64,000 bases of DNA from JBBRZM01 sp963813635 (GCA_963813635.1 CAWEZO010000011.1:620001-684000); one strand, 5' to 3'; shown: positions 8,393-18,901, counted from the first letter of the stretch. Numbers and translations are program-made. Notes: a model not told the origin generated them from the sequence alone.

Positions 8393-9374
8393 ATGCAGTC
8401 GACCCGATGGTTCATCGTCGGCGGCGCGGGATTTGTCGGCAGTCACTTCACCGACCGCCTGCTCGCCGAGCCCGAGACCGATGCGGTCACGTTGTACGAC
8501 AACCTCTCGTCGGGACGCGAGTGGCATTTCGCGCAGCACCTGGGCGACAAGCGCTTCACGCTCGTCAAAGGCGATGCCGGCGACATCGACACGCTCGCGG
8601 CCGCGATGCAGGGTCACCACGTCATCATCCACCTAGCGTCCAACCCCGATATTGCCGCCGCGATGAGCAACCCCGACATCGACTTCGTGGAGGGCACCGC
8701 ACTCACACGCGGCGTCGTCGAGGCGATGCGGCGCAGCGAGACGCCGCGCATCCTCTACGCGTCGGGAAGCGGCGTGTACGGCGATCTCGGCGAGCTCGAG
8801 GTCGCGCGAAGACCATGGACCGCTCGTGCCGACGTCCACGTACGGAGCGAGCAAGCTCGCCGGCGAGGCGTTGATCGCGTCGTACACCGCGATGTTCGGC
8901 CTGAGCGGGTGCGCTTTCCGCTTCGGCAACGTCGTGGGCCCGCGCCAGACCCACGGCGTGGGTTTCGACTTCGTGCGCAAGCTCCTGGCCGACCCGACAC
9001 GACTCGAGATTCTGGGCGACGGCACGCAGAGCAAGTCCTATATCCATGTTCTCGACGTGGTCGAGGCCGTGCTCCTCGCGCACCGACGCACAACCGAGCC
9101 GTTTCAGACGTACAACGTGGCCACCGGCGACTACATCACCGTCAAGGAGATCGCCGACCTTGCCGTCGAGTGCCTCGCGCTCCAACCCACGTCGGTCCGC
9201 TACGAGTTCACCGGGGGCCCTCGCGGCTGGAAGGGTGACGTGCCGGTCGTGCGCATCAACACCGACCGCATTCGCGGGCTCGGCTGGGAGTGCAAGCTCG
9301 GATCCCGCGACGCGCTGCGTGCCGCGATCGATGCGCTGCTGCCTGAAGCCCGCGCCGGCCGGCTCACGGGTTAG
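8393..9374 (+). CDS. NAD-dependent nucleotide-sugar epimerase/dehydratase, frameshift near 8803
   Basis: An extended SDR. The N-terminal Rossmann loop is GGAGFVGSH (10-18). After a one-base break near 8803 the active-site motif YGASK and the conserved RFGNVVGPRQ follow, then the C-terminal substrate region ending at 9374. This is the layout of UDP-glucose 4-epimerase and related GDP-sugar enzymes, about 326 residues. It begins 2 nt after gmhA and ends 5 nt before gmhB, so it probably acts on the GDP-heptose or its downstream products; a 4,6-dehydratase or epimerase on GDP-heptose is a reasonable guess but not shown. Confidence 0.8.
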
Positions 9375-9379
9375 CGGTC

Positions 9380-9943
9380 GTGCGAAGCGCGGTGTTCCTG
9401 GATCGTGACGGCGTGCTCAATCGCGCGTTCGTGGTCGATGGCGTGCCGCACCCGCCGGCGCCACCGGAGGAGCTGGAGCTGTTGCCGGGCGTGCGCGAGG
9501 CGTGCGCTGCGCTCCACGCGGCGGGGCTCCTGCTCGTTGTCGTCACGAACCAACCCGACATCGCCCGAGGGTCGGTGCACGCCGGGTCGGTCGATCTCGA
9601 CAACGAGATGCTTCGCTCGGCGTTGCCACTCGATGACATCGTGGTGTGCCCGCACGACGACGCCGATGGGTGCGAGTGCCGCAAACCCAAGCCGGGCATG
9701 CTCGTCGAGGCCGCCCGGCATCACGGGATCGACCTGGCCCGCAGCGTGATGGTGGGCGACCGCTGGCGCGACATCGCGGCTGGTCGGGCGGCGGGATGCA
9801 GCACTGTGTTCGTGGACCACGGCTACGCTGAACCACGGCCCATCAGCCCTGATCTCACGGTTTCCGGTCTCGTTGATGCCGTGCCCTGGATCCTCGAGCA
9901 CGTTTCGAGCCACGCAGTCGTACGAGAGGAAGAGTGCACCTGA
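9380..9943 (+). CDS. gmhB: D-glycero-D-manno-heptose 1,7-bisphosphate 7-phosphatase
   Basis: A 187-residue HAD-IIIA phosphatase. The nucleophile motif is FLDRDGVLN with Asp8 and Asp10; VVTNQ (55-59) is motif II; KPKPGM holds the motif III Lys; VGDRWRDI is motif IV. The zinc site of GmhB is present as Cys90, His92, Cys98 and Cys100 (CPHDDADGCEC). It removes the 7-phosphate from heptose 1,7-bisphosphate. Start is GTG at 9380. Its stop shares one base with the transaldolase ATG (TGATG), so the genes are coupled. Confidence 0.9.
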   Translation: MRSAVFLDRDGVLNRAFVVDGVPHPPAPPEELELLPGVREACAALHAAGLLLVVVTNQPDIARGSVHAGSVDLDNEMLRSALPLDDIVVCPHDDADGCECRKPKPGMLVEAARHHGIDLARSVMVGDRWRDIAAGRAAGCSTVFVDHGYAEPRPISPDLTVSGLVDAVPWILEHVSSHAVVREEECT

Positions 9944-10656
9944 TGGCAATCGACCTCAATGAGGTGAAGCTGTTCGCCGATGGCGCCGATCGCGCCGGCA
10001 TCCTCAACCTTCGAGACCACCCGATGGTCAAGGGGTTTACGACGAACCCCACACTGATGCGCTCTGCAGGCATCGACGACTACGAGTCGTTCGCGCTCGA
10101 CCTCCTCCAGCTCGTGCCCGACCGGCCGGTCTCCTTCGAGGTGTTCTCCGACGACTTCGACGACATGGAGGACCAGGCCCGCAAGATCGCGTCATGGGGC
10201 GACAACGTGTTCGTGAAGGTGCCGATCAGCAACACGCGCGGCGACAGCTCCGCCGAGCTGCAACAGCGTCTTGCCGGCGCGGGCGTGAAGATCAACGTGA
10301 CCGCGCTGATGACGGTTGCGCAAGTGGAGTGCACCGTCGCGACGCTCGCCGGCGGCCCGCCCGCGTTCATCTCGGTCTTTGCGGGGCGGATCGCCGACAC
10401 CGGCCGTGACCCCATTCCCATCATGCGCGACTCGCTCACCGCGATGGCCGGCGCGTCAAACCTCGAGCTGATCTGGGCGAGCACACGTGAGCTGCTCAAC
10501 GTCGTGCAGGCTGCGTCGATCGGCTGTCACATCATCACGGTCACGCACGATCTGTTGAACAAGCTCCCCACACTCGGGCGCGATCTCGACGAGTTTTCGC
10601 TCGACACCGTCAAGATGTTTCACCGCGACGCGGAGCACGCCGGCTACTCGCTCTAG
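9943..10656 (+). CDS. Transaldolase-family enzyme
   Basis: A 237-residue TIM-barrel transaldolase of the short class. FTTNPTLM (32-39) is the first signature and Lys92 in FVKVPI is the Schiff-base lysine; the C-terminal part (HDLLNKLPTLG) is also typical. Transaldolase exchanges three-carbon units and can form sedoheptulose 7-phosphate, the substrate of GmhA encoded 1.5 kb upstream; placing it in this operon suggests it supplies the heptose route. A fructose-6-phosphate aldolase-like activity is possible for short forms. GAGG-rich sequence lies just upstream of ATG 9943. Confidence 0.85.
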   Translation: MAIDLNEVKLFADGADRAGILNLRDHPMVKGFTTNPTLMRSAGIDDYESFALDLLQLVPDRPVSFEVFSDDFDDMEDQARKIASWGDNVFVKVPISNTRGDSSAELQQRLAGAGVKINVTALMTVAQVECTVATLAGGPPAFISVFAGRIADTGRDPIPIMRDSLTAMAGASNLELIWASTRELLNVVQAASIGCHIITVTHDLLNKLPTLGRDLDEFSLDTVKMFHRDAEHAGYSL

Positions 10657-10659
10657 ACG

Positions 10660-11571
10660 TCAGCTCGCGCGGACACGGGCGCGGGCTTCCTCCAGCACGT
10701 CATCGAGTGTCACTTCGAGATCGATCGCGCGTGTCCAACCGGTTGCGCGCTGGAGCTTGGTGCAGTCGCCCACGAGCTGCGGCACCTCGATCGCGCGGAC
10801 GAGCGCAGGATCGACCCTCAGGCGCAAAGGCCGATCGCTCCGCGCCAGCAGGCGCGCCGCGATCTCGGAAACGGCCAGCCCGCGACCGGAGCACACGTTG
10901 TAGGCCTCGCCCGGCGTGCCCCGCTCGGCCAGGAGCCGGTACGCCGCGACGACGTCGCGCACGTCGGTGAGGTCTCGTATCGCGTCGAGGTTGCCGACGA
11001 CGATCGCGTCGCGTCCATCGCGTTCAGCCTCGGCGATGCGCTGCGCCAGACCGGGCAGCAGGAAGCGCGGTTCCTGGCCGGGTCCGATGTGGTTGAACGC
11101 GCGGACGCGGATCGTGGCGAGCCCCTCGGCGAGAAACGCCTGGAGCGCGAGGTAGTCGGCGGCGACCTTGCTGACACCGTACGGCGTGAGCGGCCGGAGC
11201 GGGACAGTCTCGCGCAGCGGGAGGTCGTGCTCGTCGACCGCGCCATACTCGTCGGCGCTGCCGACCACCACGACCCGCGCGCCACCGGCGGCCTGCGCGG
11301 CCCGGAGCACGTGCAACGTGCCTTCGATGTTGACCCGAAACACCCGTACCGGCGCGTCCCACGACTCACCGACGTGGCTCAGCGCGGCAAGGTGATAGAT
11401 CACGTCCGGCTCGATCGAAATGACGGCGTCCTCGACAGCGCCCGGATCGGTGACATCGAGTGACGGCGTGCTCTCTCGGTCGAAGGTGCGCACCTCGTCG
11501 CCGCATGCGTGCAGATGCGCGACGAGGTGGCGGCCGACGAAGCCACCCGCGCCGGTGACGAGAGCTTTCAT
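10660..11571 (-). CDS. GDP-sugar SDR (GDP-mannose 4,6-dehydratase / 4-keto reductase-like)
   Basis: A 303-residue extended SDR. Cofactor loop GAGGFVGRH (7-15); catalytic Ser105 in GSADEYG and the YGVSK pair Tyr131/Lys135; FNHIGPGQ is characteristic of GDP-mannose 4,6-dehydratase and GDP-6-deoxy-4-keto-hexose reductase relatives. It starts at ATG 11571, overlapping the upstream glycosyltransferase stop by 4 nt, and ends 3 nt from the transaldolase stop on the other strand. In a GDP-heptose locus it could make a 6-deoxy-heptose derivative; that is inference. Confidence 0.75.
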   Translation of the reverse strand: MKALVTGAGGFVGRHLVAHLHACGDEVRTFDRESTPSLDVTDPGAVEDAVISIEPDVIYHLAALSHVGESWDAPVRVFRVNIEGTLHVLRAAQAAGGARVVVVGSADEYGAVDEHDLPLRETVPLRPLTPYGVSKVAADYLALQAFLAEGLATIRVRAFNHIGPGQEPRFLLPGLAQRIAEAERDGRDAIVVGNLDAIRDLTDVRDVVAAYRLLAERGTPGEAYNVCSGRGLAVSEIAARLLARSDRPLRLRVDPALVRAIEVPQLVGDCTKLQRATGWTRAIDLEVTLDDVLEEARARVRAS

Positions 11572-12653
11572 GGCCAGCCTTCGGCCGCGTCGGCATACAG
11601 CGCGGCGTGGGCTTTCGCCGCGCTCGTCCAGTCGAACGTCGCCGCCCGGGCGCGCGCCCGCCTCGCGCGTTCGCCGGTGGCGGTGTCGAGCAGCTCGAGG
11701 ACCGCTGCCGCCCATCCGTCGACGTCGCCCGGATCGACGACGATTCCCGCATCGGCCACGACCTCCGGCAGCGCGCCGGAGCGCGTGACCACCGGCGTAC
11801 AGCCGCGCGCCAGCGCCTCGATTGCGGACCAGCAGAACGTCGCGGCCCGCTCGGGCACGAGCAGCGCGGTCGTGTGTCGCATCAGTGCGTCAAGCGTTGC
11901 ATCGTCGATCGGTCCGAGCGCACGCACTCCGTCGCGCTCGATGGTCGCGCGAGTCGCGCCGCCGCCGGCCCACTCACCGGCAAGCACGAGTCCGAGCGCG
12001 GGATTCGTGGCGCGGAGCCGGCTGAACGCCGCGACGATCTCGACGATGTCGGGACCGATCCTGCCGCAGACGAGCACGAACGGCGGGCGCACGCCGATCC
12101 GGCGGAGTCGGACCTCAACGGGTGTGTGCTCATCAACCGCGAGCATGGAACCGCCCGGCGGCACGACCGCGACCCGTTCGTCCGGAAAGCCAGCACCGCG
12201 CAAAGCAGCACGGGCGAACTCGGACCACACGATGATGGTGTGCGCCTCGGCACGCGCGACTTCGAGTCCGTGCCGGAGCATCCGTTCCTCGTGCACTTCG
12301 AGACCGTCGGGATCGACGACGATTCTCACGTCGGGCACTGTCACGACGAGACCGGCACGGCCGGGTGGGGGCACGACGAGGTCGGGCGCGTGCACGACGT
12401 CGACTGGTGTGTCGAGCCGCAGTGGAGGCAGCCGCAGCCGCACCCACAAGCGGTCGCGCGCGGGCGAGAACGGGTGGCCGAGCTGCACGAACCCGGGCCA
12501 GTCTCGCCGGCGATGCTCCGAGGGGTCACCCGCGGCGAAGGTCACGAGATCGATGCCGACGTCGGGCAGCGACTGCATGAGCCCCTGGAGGTAGCGGGCG
12601 GATCCGTGCGGATGGCGCTCGAGCATCGGGCCCATGTGCAATGCGACGTTCAC
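11568..12653 (-). CDS. GT4-type glycosyltransferase
   Basis: A 361-residue GT-B fold protein. The N-terminal domain has HGSARYLQGLMQSLP, the acceptor-side helix of GT4 enzymes, and VVHAPDLVVPP. The C-terminal donor domain has FVLVCGRI, then VPERAATFCWSAIEALARG, where the usual E-x7-E motif is slightly altered, and GALPEVV with DPGDV for the nucleotide. Cytosolic, transferring a sugar from a nucleotide donor onto the growing glycan. Overlaps both neighbours by 4 nt (ATGA at each end). Confidence 0.85.
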   Translation of the reverse strand: MNVALHMGPMLERHPHGSARYLQGLMQSLPDVGIDLVTFAAGDPSEHRRRDWPGFVQLGHPFSPARDRLWVRLRLPPLRLDTPVDVVHAPDLVVPPPGRAGLVVTVPDVRIVVDPDGLEVHEERMLRHGLEVARAEAHTIIVWSEFARAALRGAGFPDERVAVVPPGGSMLAVDEHTPVEVRLRRIGVRPPFVLVCGRIGPDIVEIVAAFSRLRATNPALGLVLAGEWAGGGATRATIERDGVRALGPIDDATLDALMRHTTALLVPERAATFCWSAIEALARGCTPVVTRSGALPEVVADAGIVVDPGDVDGWAAAVLELLDTATGERARRARARAATFDWTSAAKAHAALYADAAEGWP

Positions 12654-13775
12654 GTGACGCTCCGGTACATCCGCACGAACTCGTCGCCCGCGAGCTCCCA
12701 GGAGAAGCTCGCGGCCCGCGTCTTGCCGCGCTCCATCAGCTCGGCCCGCTCCCGGTCGTCGGTCAGCAGCACCGCGAGCGCATCTGCGAGGGCTCTCTCG
12801 TCATGCGGGTCGACGAGACGGGCAGCGTCGCCCAGCACCTCGGGCAACGCACCGGCACGTGATGCGACGACCGGTACGCCGTTGGTCATGGCTTCCAGGG
12901 GTGGATGGCCGAAGCCCTCGTAGATCGACGGATAGGCGAACACGCTTGCGCCGGCAAGAAGGTCGCGACGTGCTTCATCAGTGACGTAGCCGACACGGTG
13001 GATGCGCTCATGGTGACGTGCCGCCGCGCACGCTGTGCTGAACTCGCGCACACCCCAGCCGTCGGGGCCGGCAACGACCAGCGCGACCTCGGGATCCCGT
13101 GCCGCGAGTTGATCGAAGGCGCGCACGAGCACCGGAAGGTTCTTACGAGGCTCGATCGCGCCGAGCGCGAGCACGTAGCGGTCTCGCCCGGCGCTCGCCC
13201 GCCCGCGTGACGGATCGCCGCCGGCGGCCACGCCGAGACCCGGGTAGACGCGCACCACGCGCGTTTCGGGAAGCCCGAACTCGGCGCGCACCTCGTCGCC
13301 CACGAAGTCGCTGACGACGTGGATCGTGGCCCCGCGATCGATCGCCCGCTCGATCAGCCGCGGGTACTGCAACGCGTCGGCGGTGCAGAGCTCGGGAAAA
13401 CGGGCGAACGTCAAGTCGTGGATCGTGACGATCACCGGAGCGCGCGGGCGGCCCGACGAAGTTGGTTCCGTGCACGACGTCGACACGACCCGTCCACCAC
13501 TCGACGCGTGGAAACGGGATCCGCGGCCACAGCTCCCGTGTGAGCCGCGCCGGAAACAGCGCGGTCGCGGAATCAACGCCGCGCGGGAGAGCACGTTGGA
13601 GCTCGGCGCGGCCTCGCCACGTGACGGCGTACGCCACCGGCGCGATATCCGGGCGCGTCGCGAGCGTGCGGAGCAGCTCGGCGGTCACGTGACCCACTCC
13701 CGTGCGGTTGCCGAGCAGTGGCGTGCCGTCGACGGCGACTCGCAGTGGTCGGCGACCGTCGGACAAATGTGTCAC
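12650..13775 (-). CDS. GT4-type glycosyltransferase, frameshift near 13445
   Basis: Two frames encode one GT4 enzyme of about 375 residues. The N-terminal part starts at GTG 13775 (MTHLSDGRRP), has VDGTPLLGNRTGVGHVTAELL and DVVHGTNFVGPP; after the break near 13445 the next frame continues APVIVTIHDL, then LALGAIEPRKN, GYVTDEARR and the donor motif YEGFGHPPLEAM with the E-x7-E pair. This is the mannosyltransferase/rhamnosyltransferase-like GT4 pattern. First gene of the minus-strand trio 13775-10660, divergent from the amidase gene. Confidence 0.85.
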
Positions 13776-13816
13776 GCGGGACGATCCTGACGGCGCGACC
13801 GTGGATTTGAGCGCGT

Positions 13817-13822
13817 TAGGCT
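13817..13822 (+). promoter_or_regulatory. -10 box TAGGCT of the amidase gene
   Basis: TAGGCT ends 7 nt before ATG 13830, matching the TAnnnT plus short-gap pattern seen at several other starts in the window, so the transcript is probably leaderless. Confidence 0.4.
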
Positions 13823-13829
13823 TCCGGTG

Positions 13830-15728
13830 ATGCGTCGCATCTCCCTGCGTTTCCTCGTGCCGATTGGCGCCGCCCTCACGCTTGGCGTGTCGACGTTTGT
13901 CGTTGTGCTCCCGACGCTCCCCTACGCGTCCACGCCGCCGGTCACGATCGATAACGTCGATCTCACCCCGGCAGCGCAGACCGTCACCCCCGGTTGGCAG
14001 GCCCAGACCGATACCACCGCCAACATGGTGGGCGTCTCGTGGCAGGGCAAGGCGCCGGCCGACTTCACCGTCGAGAAGCGTGATCCCCGCGGCCACTGGC
14101 ACTCGCTCGCGCCGGTCGGCACAGGTGAGGACCCCGGAGTCGACCCCGGGTCGCGTGACGCGAAGTCGGCCCGGCGCCACGCCGCGACGAACTCGACCGA
14201 GCCGGTGTGGGTCGGCAACGACACCACCGCCGTGCGGGTGAAGCTCGACCAGGGCACCGCCACCAACGTCGACCTCAAGGTGATCAAGACGCCGAAGGTC
14301 TCGACGAGCCCGCGGGGAGCGCGGACGCGCTGCCCGCGTGGCCCAACATCATCTTCCGAAACCAGTGGGGTGCAGACGAAGGCCTCCGCCTCCGCAATTG
14401 CTCGAGTCCCGACTACGACGCACAGGTGCAGCTCGCAGTCGTGCACCACACGGTCAACAGCAACAACTACTCGCCGGGGGAGAGCGCGTCGATCGTGCGC
14501 GGCGTCTACGCGTACCACACGCTCACGCTGGGGTACTGCGACATCGCATACAACTTCCTCGTCGATCGGTACGGCCAGATATTCGAAGGTCGCTTCGGGG
14601 GCACCGACCGGCCGGTGCACGGCGCGCACGCGATCGGATTCAACACCAACACCACCGGCGTCGCGGCGATCGGCAACTACCAGGGGGTCGGTGCACCCGG
14701 GGAGCTGATCAGCGGCCTCCAGAACATCATCGCCTGGAAGCTCGCCGCCTCCGGTGTCGACCCGGGGAAGGCGACGCTCTACACGACCAACGGCAACGAC
14801 AAGTTCGCTCCCGGTACCCAGCTCTGGGAGCCGGTGGTCATCGGCCATCGCGACACGTGGTTCACCGACTGTCCGGGCAGCGGGCTCTACGGTCGCCTCG
14901 GTGAGATCGCGGCGCCGGCGGCGGCGCGCGGTGATCTCGAGTATCCCCGAGCCGACACCATGGTGGGTGCCGGGGATCTTCCAGCCCGCGATCGCGACGC
15001 TCGATGCGTTCGGCGGCGTGCATCCGGCCGGCAGCGCGAGCGGCTTCCACCACACCGCGTACTGGCCCGGCTGGCCGATCGCGCGCGCGGTCAAGCTCAA
15101 GACGGCGGCGGGCGGTTACGTGCTCGATGGCTGGGGTGGGATCCACTCGTTCGGGAATGCCGGCGGCGCCGGGGCGCTGACCGCGTACTGGCGCGGTTGG
15201 GACATTGCCCGTGACATCGTGCTCCGCCCGGCCGGCGGTGGATGGGTGCTCGACGGTTGGGGCAGCGTGCACGCCTTTGGTGGCGCGCCCGCGATCAACT
15301 CGGGCGTCTACTGGTACGGCTGGGACATCGCGCGCAGCCTCGTGGTGTTTCCCAGCGGCCTGGGCGGTTATGTGCTCGATGGATGGGGTGGGATCCACAA
15401 GTTCGGGAATGCACGCGCCGTGGGCGCGCATCCGATCTGGTACGGCTGGGACATCGCGCGCAGCATCGTGTGGCGAAGCGACAACCGCGGCGGCTACCTG
15501 CTCGACGGGTACGGCGGCTTGTATCCGTTCGCGGGCGCCCCGCCGATGGCCAACGTGCAATACCTCGGGCACGACTTCGCCGCGTCGGTCGCTCTCAACC
15601 GTGGCGGCAGCGGGGGATACGTGCTCGATCGGTTCGGCGGCCTCTACCCGTTCGGGAACGCGCCGTGGGTGCGAGTGTCCCAGACCTGGTGGGGCTTCTC
15701 CCTCGGGCGCGGAGTCGCTACCGGCTGA
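13830..15728 (+). CDS. Secreted PGRP-type N-acetylmuramoyl-L-alanine amidase with C-terminal propeller-like repeats (two frameshifts)
   Basis: Signal peptide-like N-terminus, a beta-rich domain of about 130 residues, then a peptidoglycan-recognition/amidase_2 domain: VVHHTVNSNN (first zinc His), AYHTLTLGYCDIAYNFLVD, and VIGHRD plus DCPG (second His and the Cys ligand). From about 14950 the chain carries about six repeats of roughly 42 residues with core VLDGWGGIHSFGNA and linker AYWRGWDIAR. The frame changes near 14305 and returns near 14935, so the full length is about 632 residues. It would cleave or bind peptidoglycan outside the cell; the repeats may anchor it to a surface glycan. The same repeats occur in two other products of this locus. 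Confidence 0.8.
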
Positions 15729-15734
15729 CGCCGC

Positions 15735-16941
15735 TCACTCGTCGGGCGTCGACGCGACGATTGCGTATTCCTGCGCGCCGAAGAGCACCTCGTTGAGCCG
15801 TCGGAGTGCGGTGTTGATCTGCTTGACCGACGCGGGGGCATCGGCGGTCTCGTCGAGCAACGTCAGCTGGTAATCGGTGGCCGGTTCGTAGAACTCGAGT
15901 CGCACGTCGCGGAAGCCGGCGCGTTCGAGGAGGAACGTGAGCAGCGACGGGTGCAGGGGCCAGACGTGCGTCGGGTCAAGGATGTACGAGTTCCCCAGGA
16001 CGATGAGCGATGCCGGATTCGGCGTCTCCGCGAGCAGGAGCCCCCCCGCCACGAGACGGGTCGCAGCGAGGTCGAGGAACGCGGTGAGCGTGTCGAAGGG
16101 GAGGTGCTCGACGAGATGGATTGCCGTGATGGCGCCGTAGGAATGTGCCGGTGCGGCGCGGCAGGAACTCGACCGCGTCACCGACGCGTGCGTCGAGGCC
16201 GGCAGCGCGGGCTTCGACGACCATCCCCGGGTCGAGGTCGAGGCCGGTCGCCTCGATGCCGCGCTCGTGGAGGACGCCCAGCAACTCGCCTCGCCCGCAA
16301 CCCACGTCGAGCACAGGAGCGCGGCCCGCGAGGCGTTCGACATATCGCCGTTCGAATGTCGCGCGGACGTGCCGGGAATCGCCGCGGAAGCGTTGCTCGA
16401 ACCCGACGTAGTCGAAGGCGCTCGCGGTTGCGGGGACCTCTCCCGGCGATGCGGCCGACGCCGCGGCGGACGCCGGTGCCGTCGCGGCGGGCTCGACCGC
16501 GGACGCTGCGGTCCGCGAGCGACGGTCGATCGCGTTCACCCGTTCCCGTAGCTCTGCGAAGCGCGCCGGGACGCCGTCGAGCCCGGCAGCCGGCGCGATC
16601 GCCGCGCCGAGCGCGTCGAGTGCATCGTGGAACGCCTGGAGCTCGCCCTTCATCAGCTCGAGATTGATGGTGAGCGACTGCACCTCGTCGTCCGATGGCA
16701 AGGTGTCGAGCGCGGCCCGGACCGCCTTCAACTCCCCGTGCATGAGCTCGACCTCGACTGCGAGCCGGTCGTGCTCGGTGCCGTGGCTTACGCGCAGCCG
16801 CGTCGCCGTCGCGTCCGCCGTGCGGTCGAGGAACCGCTGCCACAACGGCCGTGCGACCCGACGCGCCGCGCCCTTCGCGCCCCGCTTCTTCGGCTCGTCT
16901 GTGACGGGGTCTGCCTTGTCGTTGTCGGGCTGCGACTCCAC
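15735..16941 (-). CDS. WbdD-like SAM methyltransferase with helical N-terminal region, frameshift near 16143
   Basis: The N-terminal 140 residues are helical with heptad-like stretches (LMHGELKAVRAALDTL, LMKGELQAFHDALDAL), then a linker and FDYVGFEQRFRG leading into motif I VLDVGCGRGELL and GLDLDPGMV. After a break near 16143 the chain continues HLVEHLPF and LLLAETPNP, ending at 15735. Coiled coil followed by this type of methyltransferase is how WbdD-class chain-terminating enzymes of ABC-exported O-antigens are built. A GTG at 16941 is a plausible start, but no stop separates this frame from the upstream gene once one indel near 17003 is allowed, so a fusion is possible. Confidence 0.7.
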
Positions 16942-17881
16942 ACCGAGGTCGGTGCGGAGCTCGTCGACGAGCCGGCCCTGCAGGTCCGGGTGCGAAGTCA
17001 CGCGCCACGCGCGTGCCGGTGAGCGCCCGGCAGGCGGCGATGGCGCGTTGCTCGGGCGCCGCGTCAACGGGTGTGTGCAGCTCGTCGAGGCGGAGCTGAA
17101 GCGAGCCGAGAGGCACGGCGGGCGGTGTGAGCACGACGCCGAGGCGGGCGAGCATCGTGCGGGCGACGGTACCGACGTCGTGTCGACGTTCGACGAGCGC
17201 GCGCGCCTCACGGCCGAGGCGCGCGGCCTCGAGCATGTCGGCGGCGAGGCCACCGGCGACTTCGACCGCGTTGCTCGCCGATGCGACGAGCACGTCGTGT
17301 CCGTCGGTCGCGCCCAGCAGCGCCACGGTCGCGGCATCGGTCACGACCGGCGTACCGAGCGCAAGGGCGACAAGGGTCGTGCTGCCCCGCACCGCGGCCG
17401 CGGACGCGAGCGCGAGCGCCGTTGCCTCCGTCTCGGGCCGGAGGGCGGTAGGGGAGGGAAACCCGAGCACGACGGTGAACGGCGAGGGGAGCCTCAAGCG
17501 ACGCCGCCACCGCTCCCGCAGGAACGGGGCGATGGCCAGATGACGCTCGGCGTCGACGGGGTGTGCCGGCGCCAGGAGCGCGCGCGGCCCGAGCTGCTCG
17601 ACGCGTGCCGGATCGTCAGTGATGAGCAGCTCGGCCCGATCGCGAAGCTCGTTCGACACGTCTTCATCTCGTGCCACCACGACGGCCAACGGTGTTGCGC
17701 GATCGTGCATCGCCGCCGCGAGGCCGGGGGCGCGGGCCGAGGTCGCCACGCGCGCCGCGGCGGGGCCGAGCGCGCGATCGGATGCTCGCACCATGCACGA
17801 GCGACGGACGCGCGTGACGAGCTCGCGGGCCATCGGCGGGGTGTCACGACCGACGAGCAGCTCGATGAGCGGTGGGGTCAT
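16942..17881 (-). CDS. Divergent GT-B glycosyltransferase-like protein, possibly fused to the following methyltransferase
   Basis: Starts at ATG 17881 and overlaps the upstream GT4 stop by 4 nt. The readable part (about 290 residues) resembles the donor half of a GT4 enzyme: FTVVLGFPSPTAL, then ALALGTPVVTDAATVALLG and a helix ending ARALVERRHDVGTVA. The E-x7-E motif is not recognisable, so catalytic activity is uncertain. The frame breaks near 17003 and then runs on without a stop into the methyltransferase, so this may be the first half of a GT-methyltransferase fusion. The 3' boundary given here is arbitrary. Confidence 0.5.
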
Positions 17882-18892
17882 GCGCCGGTGAGACTCGCGA
17901 CGACCGGGTCCCAGCTCAAGGTGGACACGCGCTCGCGGGCGGCGGCGCCGAGGCGCTCGAGCAGCTCGCGGTCAGTCGCCAAGCGGTCGATTGCCTTGGC
18001 GATGCCCGCGGGCGTGCCATCGGTGACGAGTCCGGTCACACCGTCTTCGACCCACTCGAGCACGCCACCCGAGTCGGCCGCCGTGATCACCGGCTTGCCG
18101 GCGCGAAACGCCTGGAGCGTGACGTATCCGTAGTCTTCGTCGTGCGGCGTGTACACGACGGCGAGCGCGTTCGAGAACCGCTCGACGAGGTCGTCGTCGT
18201 CGACGAACCCCGGCAGCTCGAGCCGGTCGGTGACCCCGATCTCCCTCGCTCGGCGGAGCAGATGGTCGCGACGTGAGCCGCGCCCGGCGAGGACGGCGCG
18301 CGACCGGCGCCTGCACGTGCGCGAGCGACTCGACGAGCAGCTCGGGGCGCTTGTTTTGCTCGAGACGGGTCGCGCAGAACACAAAGTCGCCGAACGGCCC
18401 GGGGTGGAGCCGGTCGTAGAGCGGCGGCGGGTGGTACAGCGGTTGGGAGGCGAGCCCGTTGTACCGGGCCAGCCGTTCGCTGACGACTCCTGAGATCGTG
18501 AAGATGCGCTCGGCTTCGCTCAACGCCCGGGTGTCCCAGTCGGCCAGGAGGCGCTGGGCGTCGAGCGACTCGTCGTCGAGCCCGAAATCGGACCACGGGC
18601 TGTCAGCCGCGTCATACGCGGCGCGGTGCTGGTGCGGCAGCCAGACGACCTTGCGCGGATGCCGCACGAAGTACGACGGGAAGTTGGTTGCGATCACCAG
18701 GTCGGCGTCGACCGGTACGAAGCGCCACGCGAGCGCGGCGTCGAAGATGCGCTTGCGGTCCCATGCCACGGGGAGCCGGATCAGCTCCGCGCGATGGCCT
18801 GCGGCTGCGAGTCGCTCGACGAGCTGCTCCATGAGGAGCTCCGCGCCGCCCCGCGTGAAGACGGCCTGCGCGCCGCATACGGCAATGTCCAT
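17878..18892 (-). CDS. GT4-type glycosyltransferase, frameshift near 18295
   Basis: N-terminal half from ATG 18892: VFTRGGAELLMEQLVERL (acceptor-side helix with the GGAE signature), VIATNFPSYF, VVWLPHQHR, then ISGVVSERL and VFCATRLEQNKRPELLVES. After a break near 18295 the donor half follows: LPGFVDDDDLVERF, YTPHDEDYGYVTLQAF, where EDYGYVTLQA replaces the standard E-x7-E, and DSGGVLEWV. About 337 residues, cytosolic. It leads a minus-strand operon with the two downstream genes and is divergent from another GT4 gene. Confidence 0.85.
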
Positions 18893-18901
18893 GTGACATC
18901 G

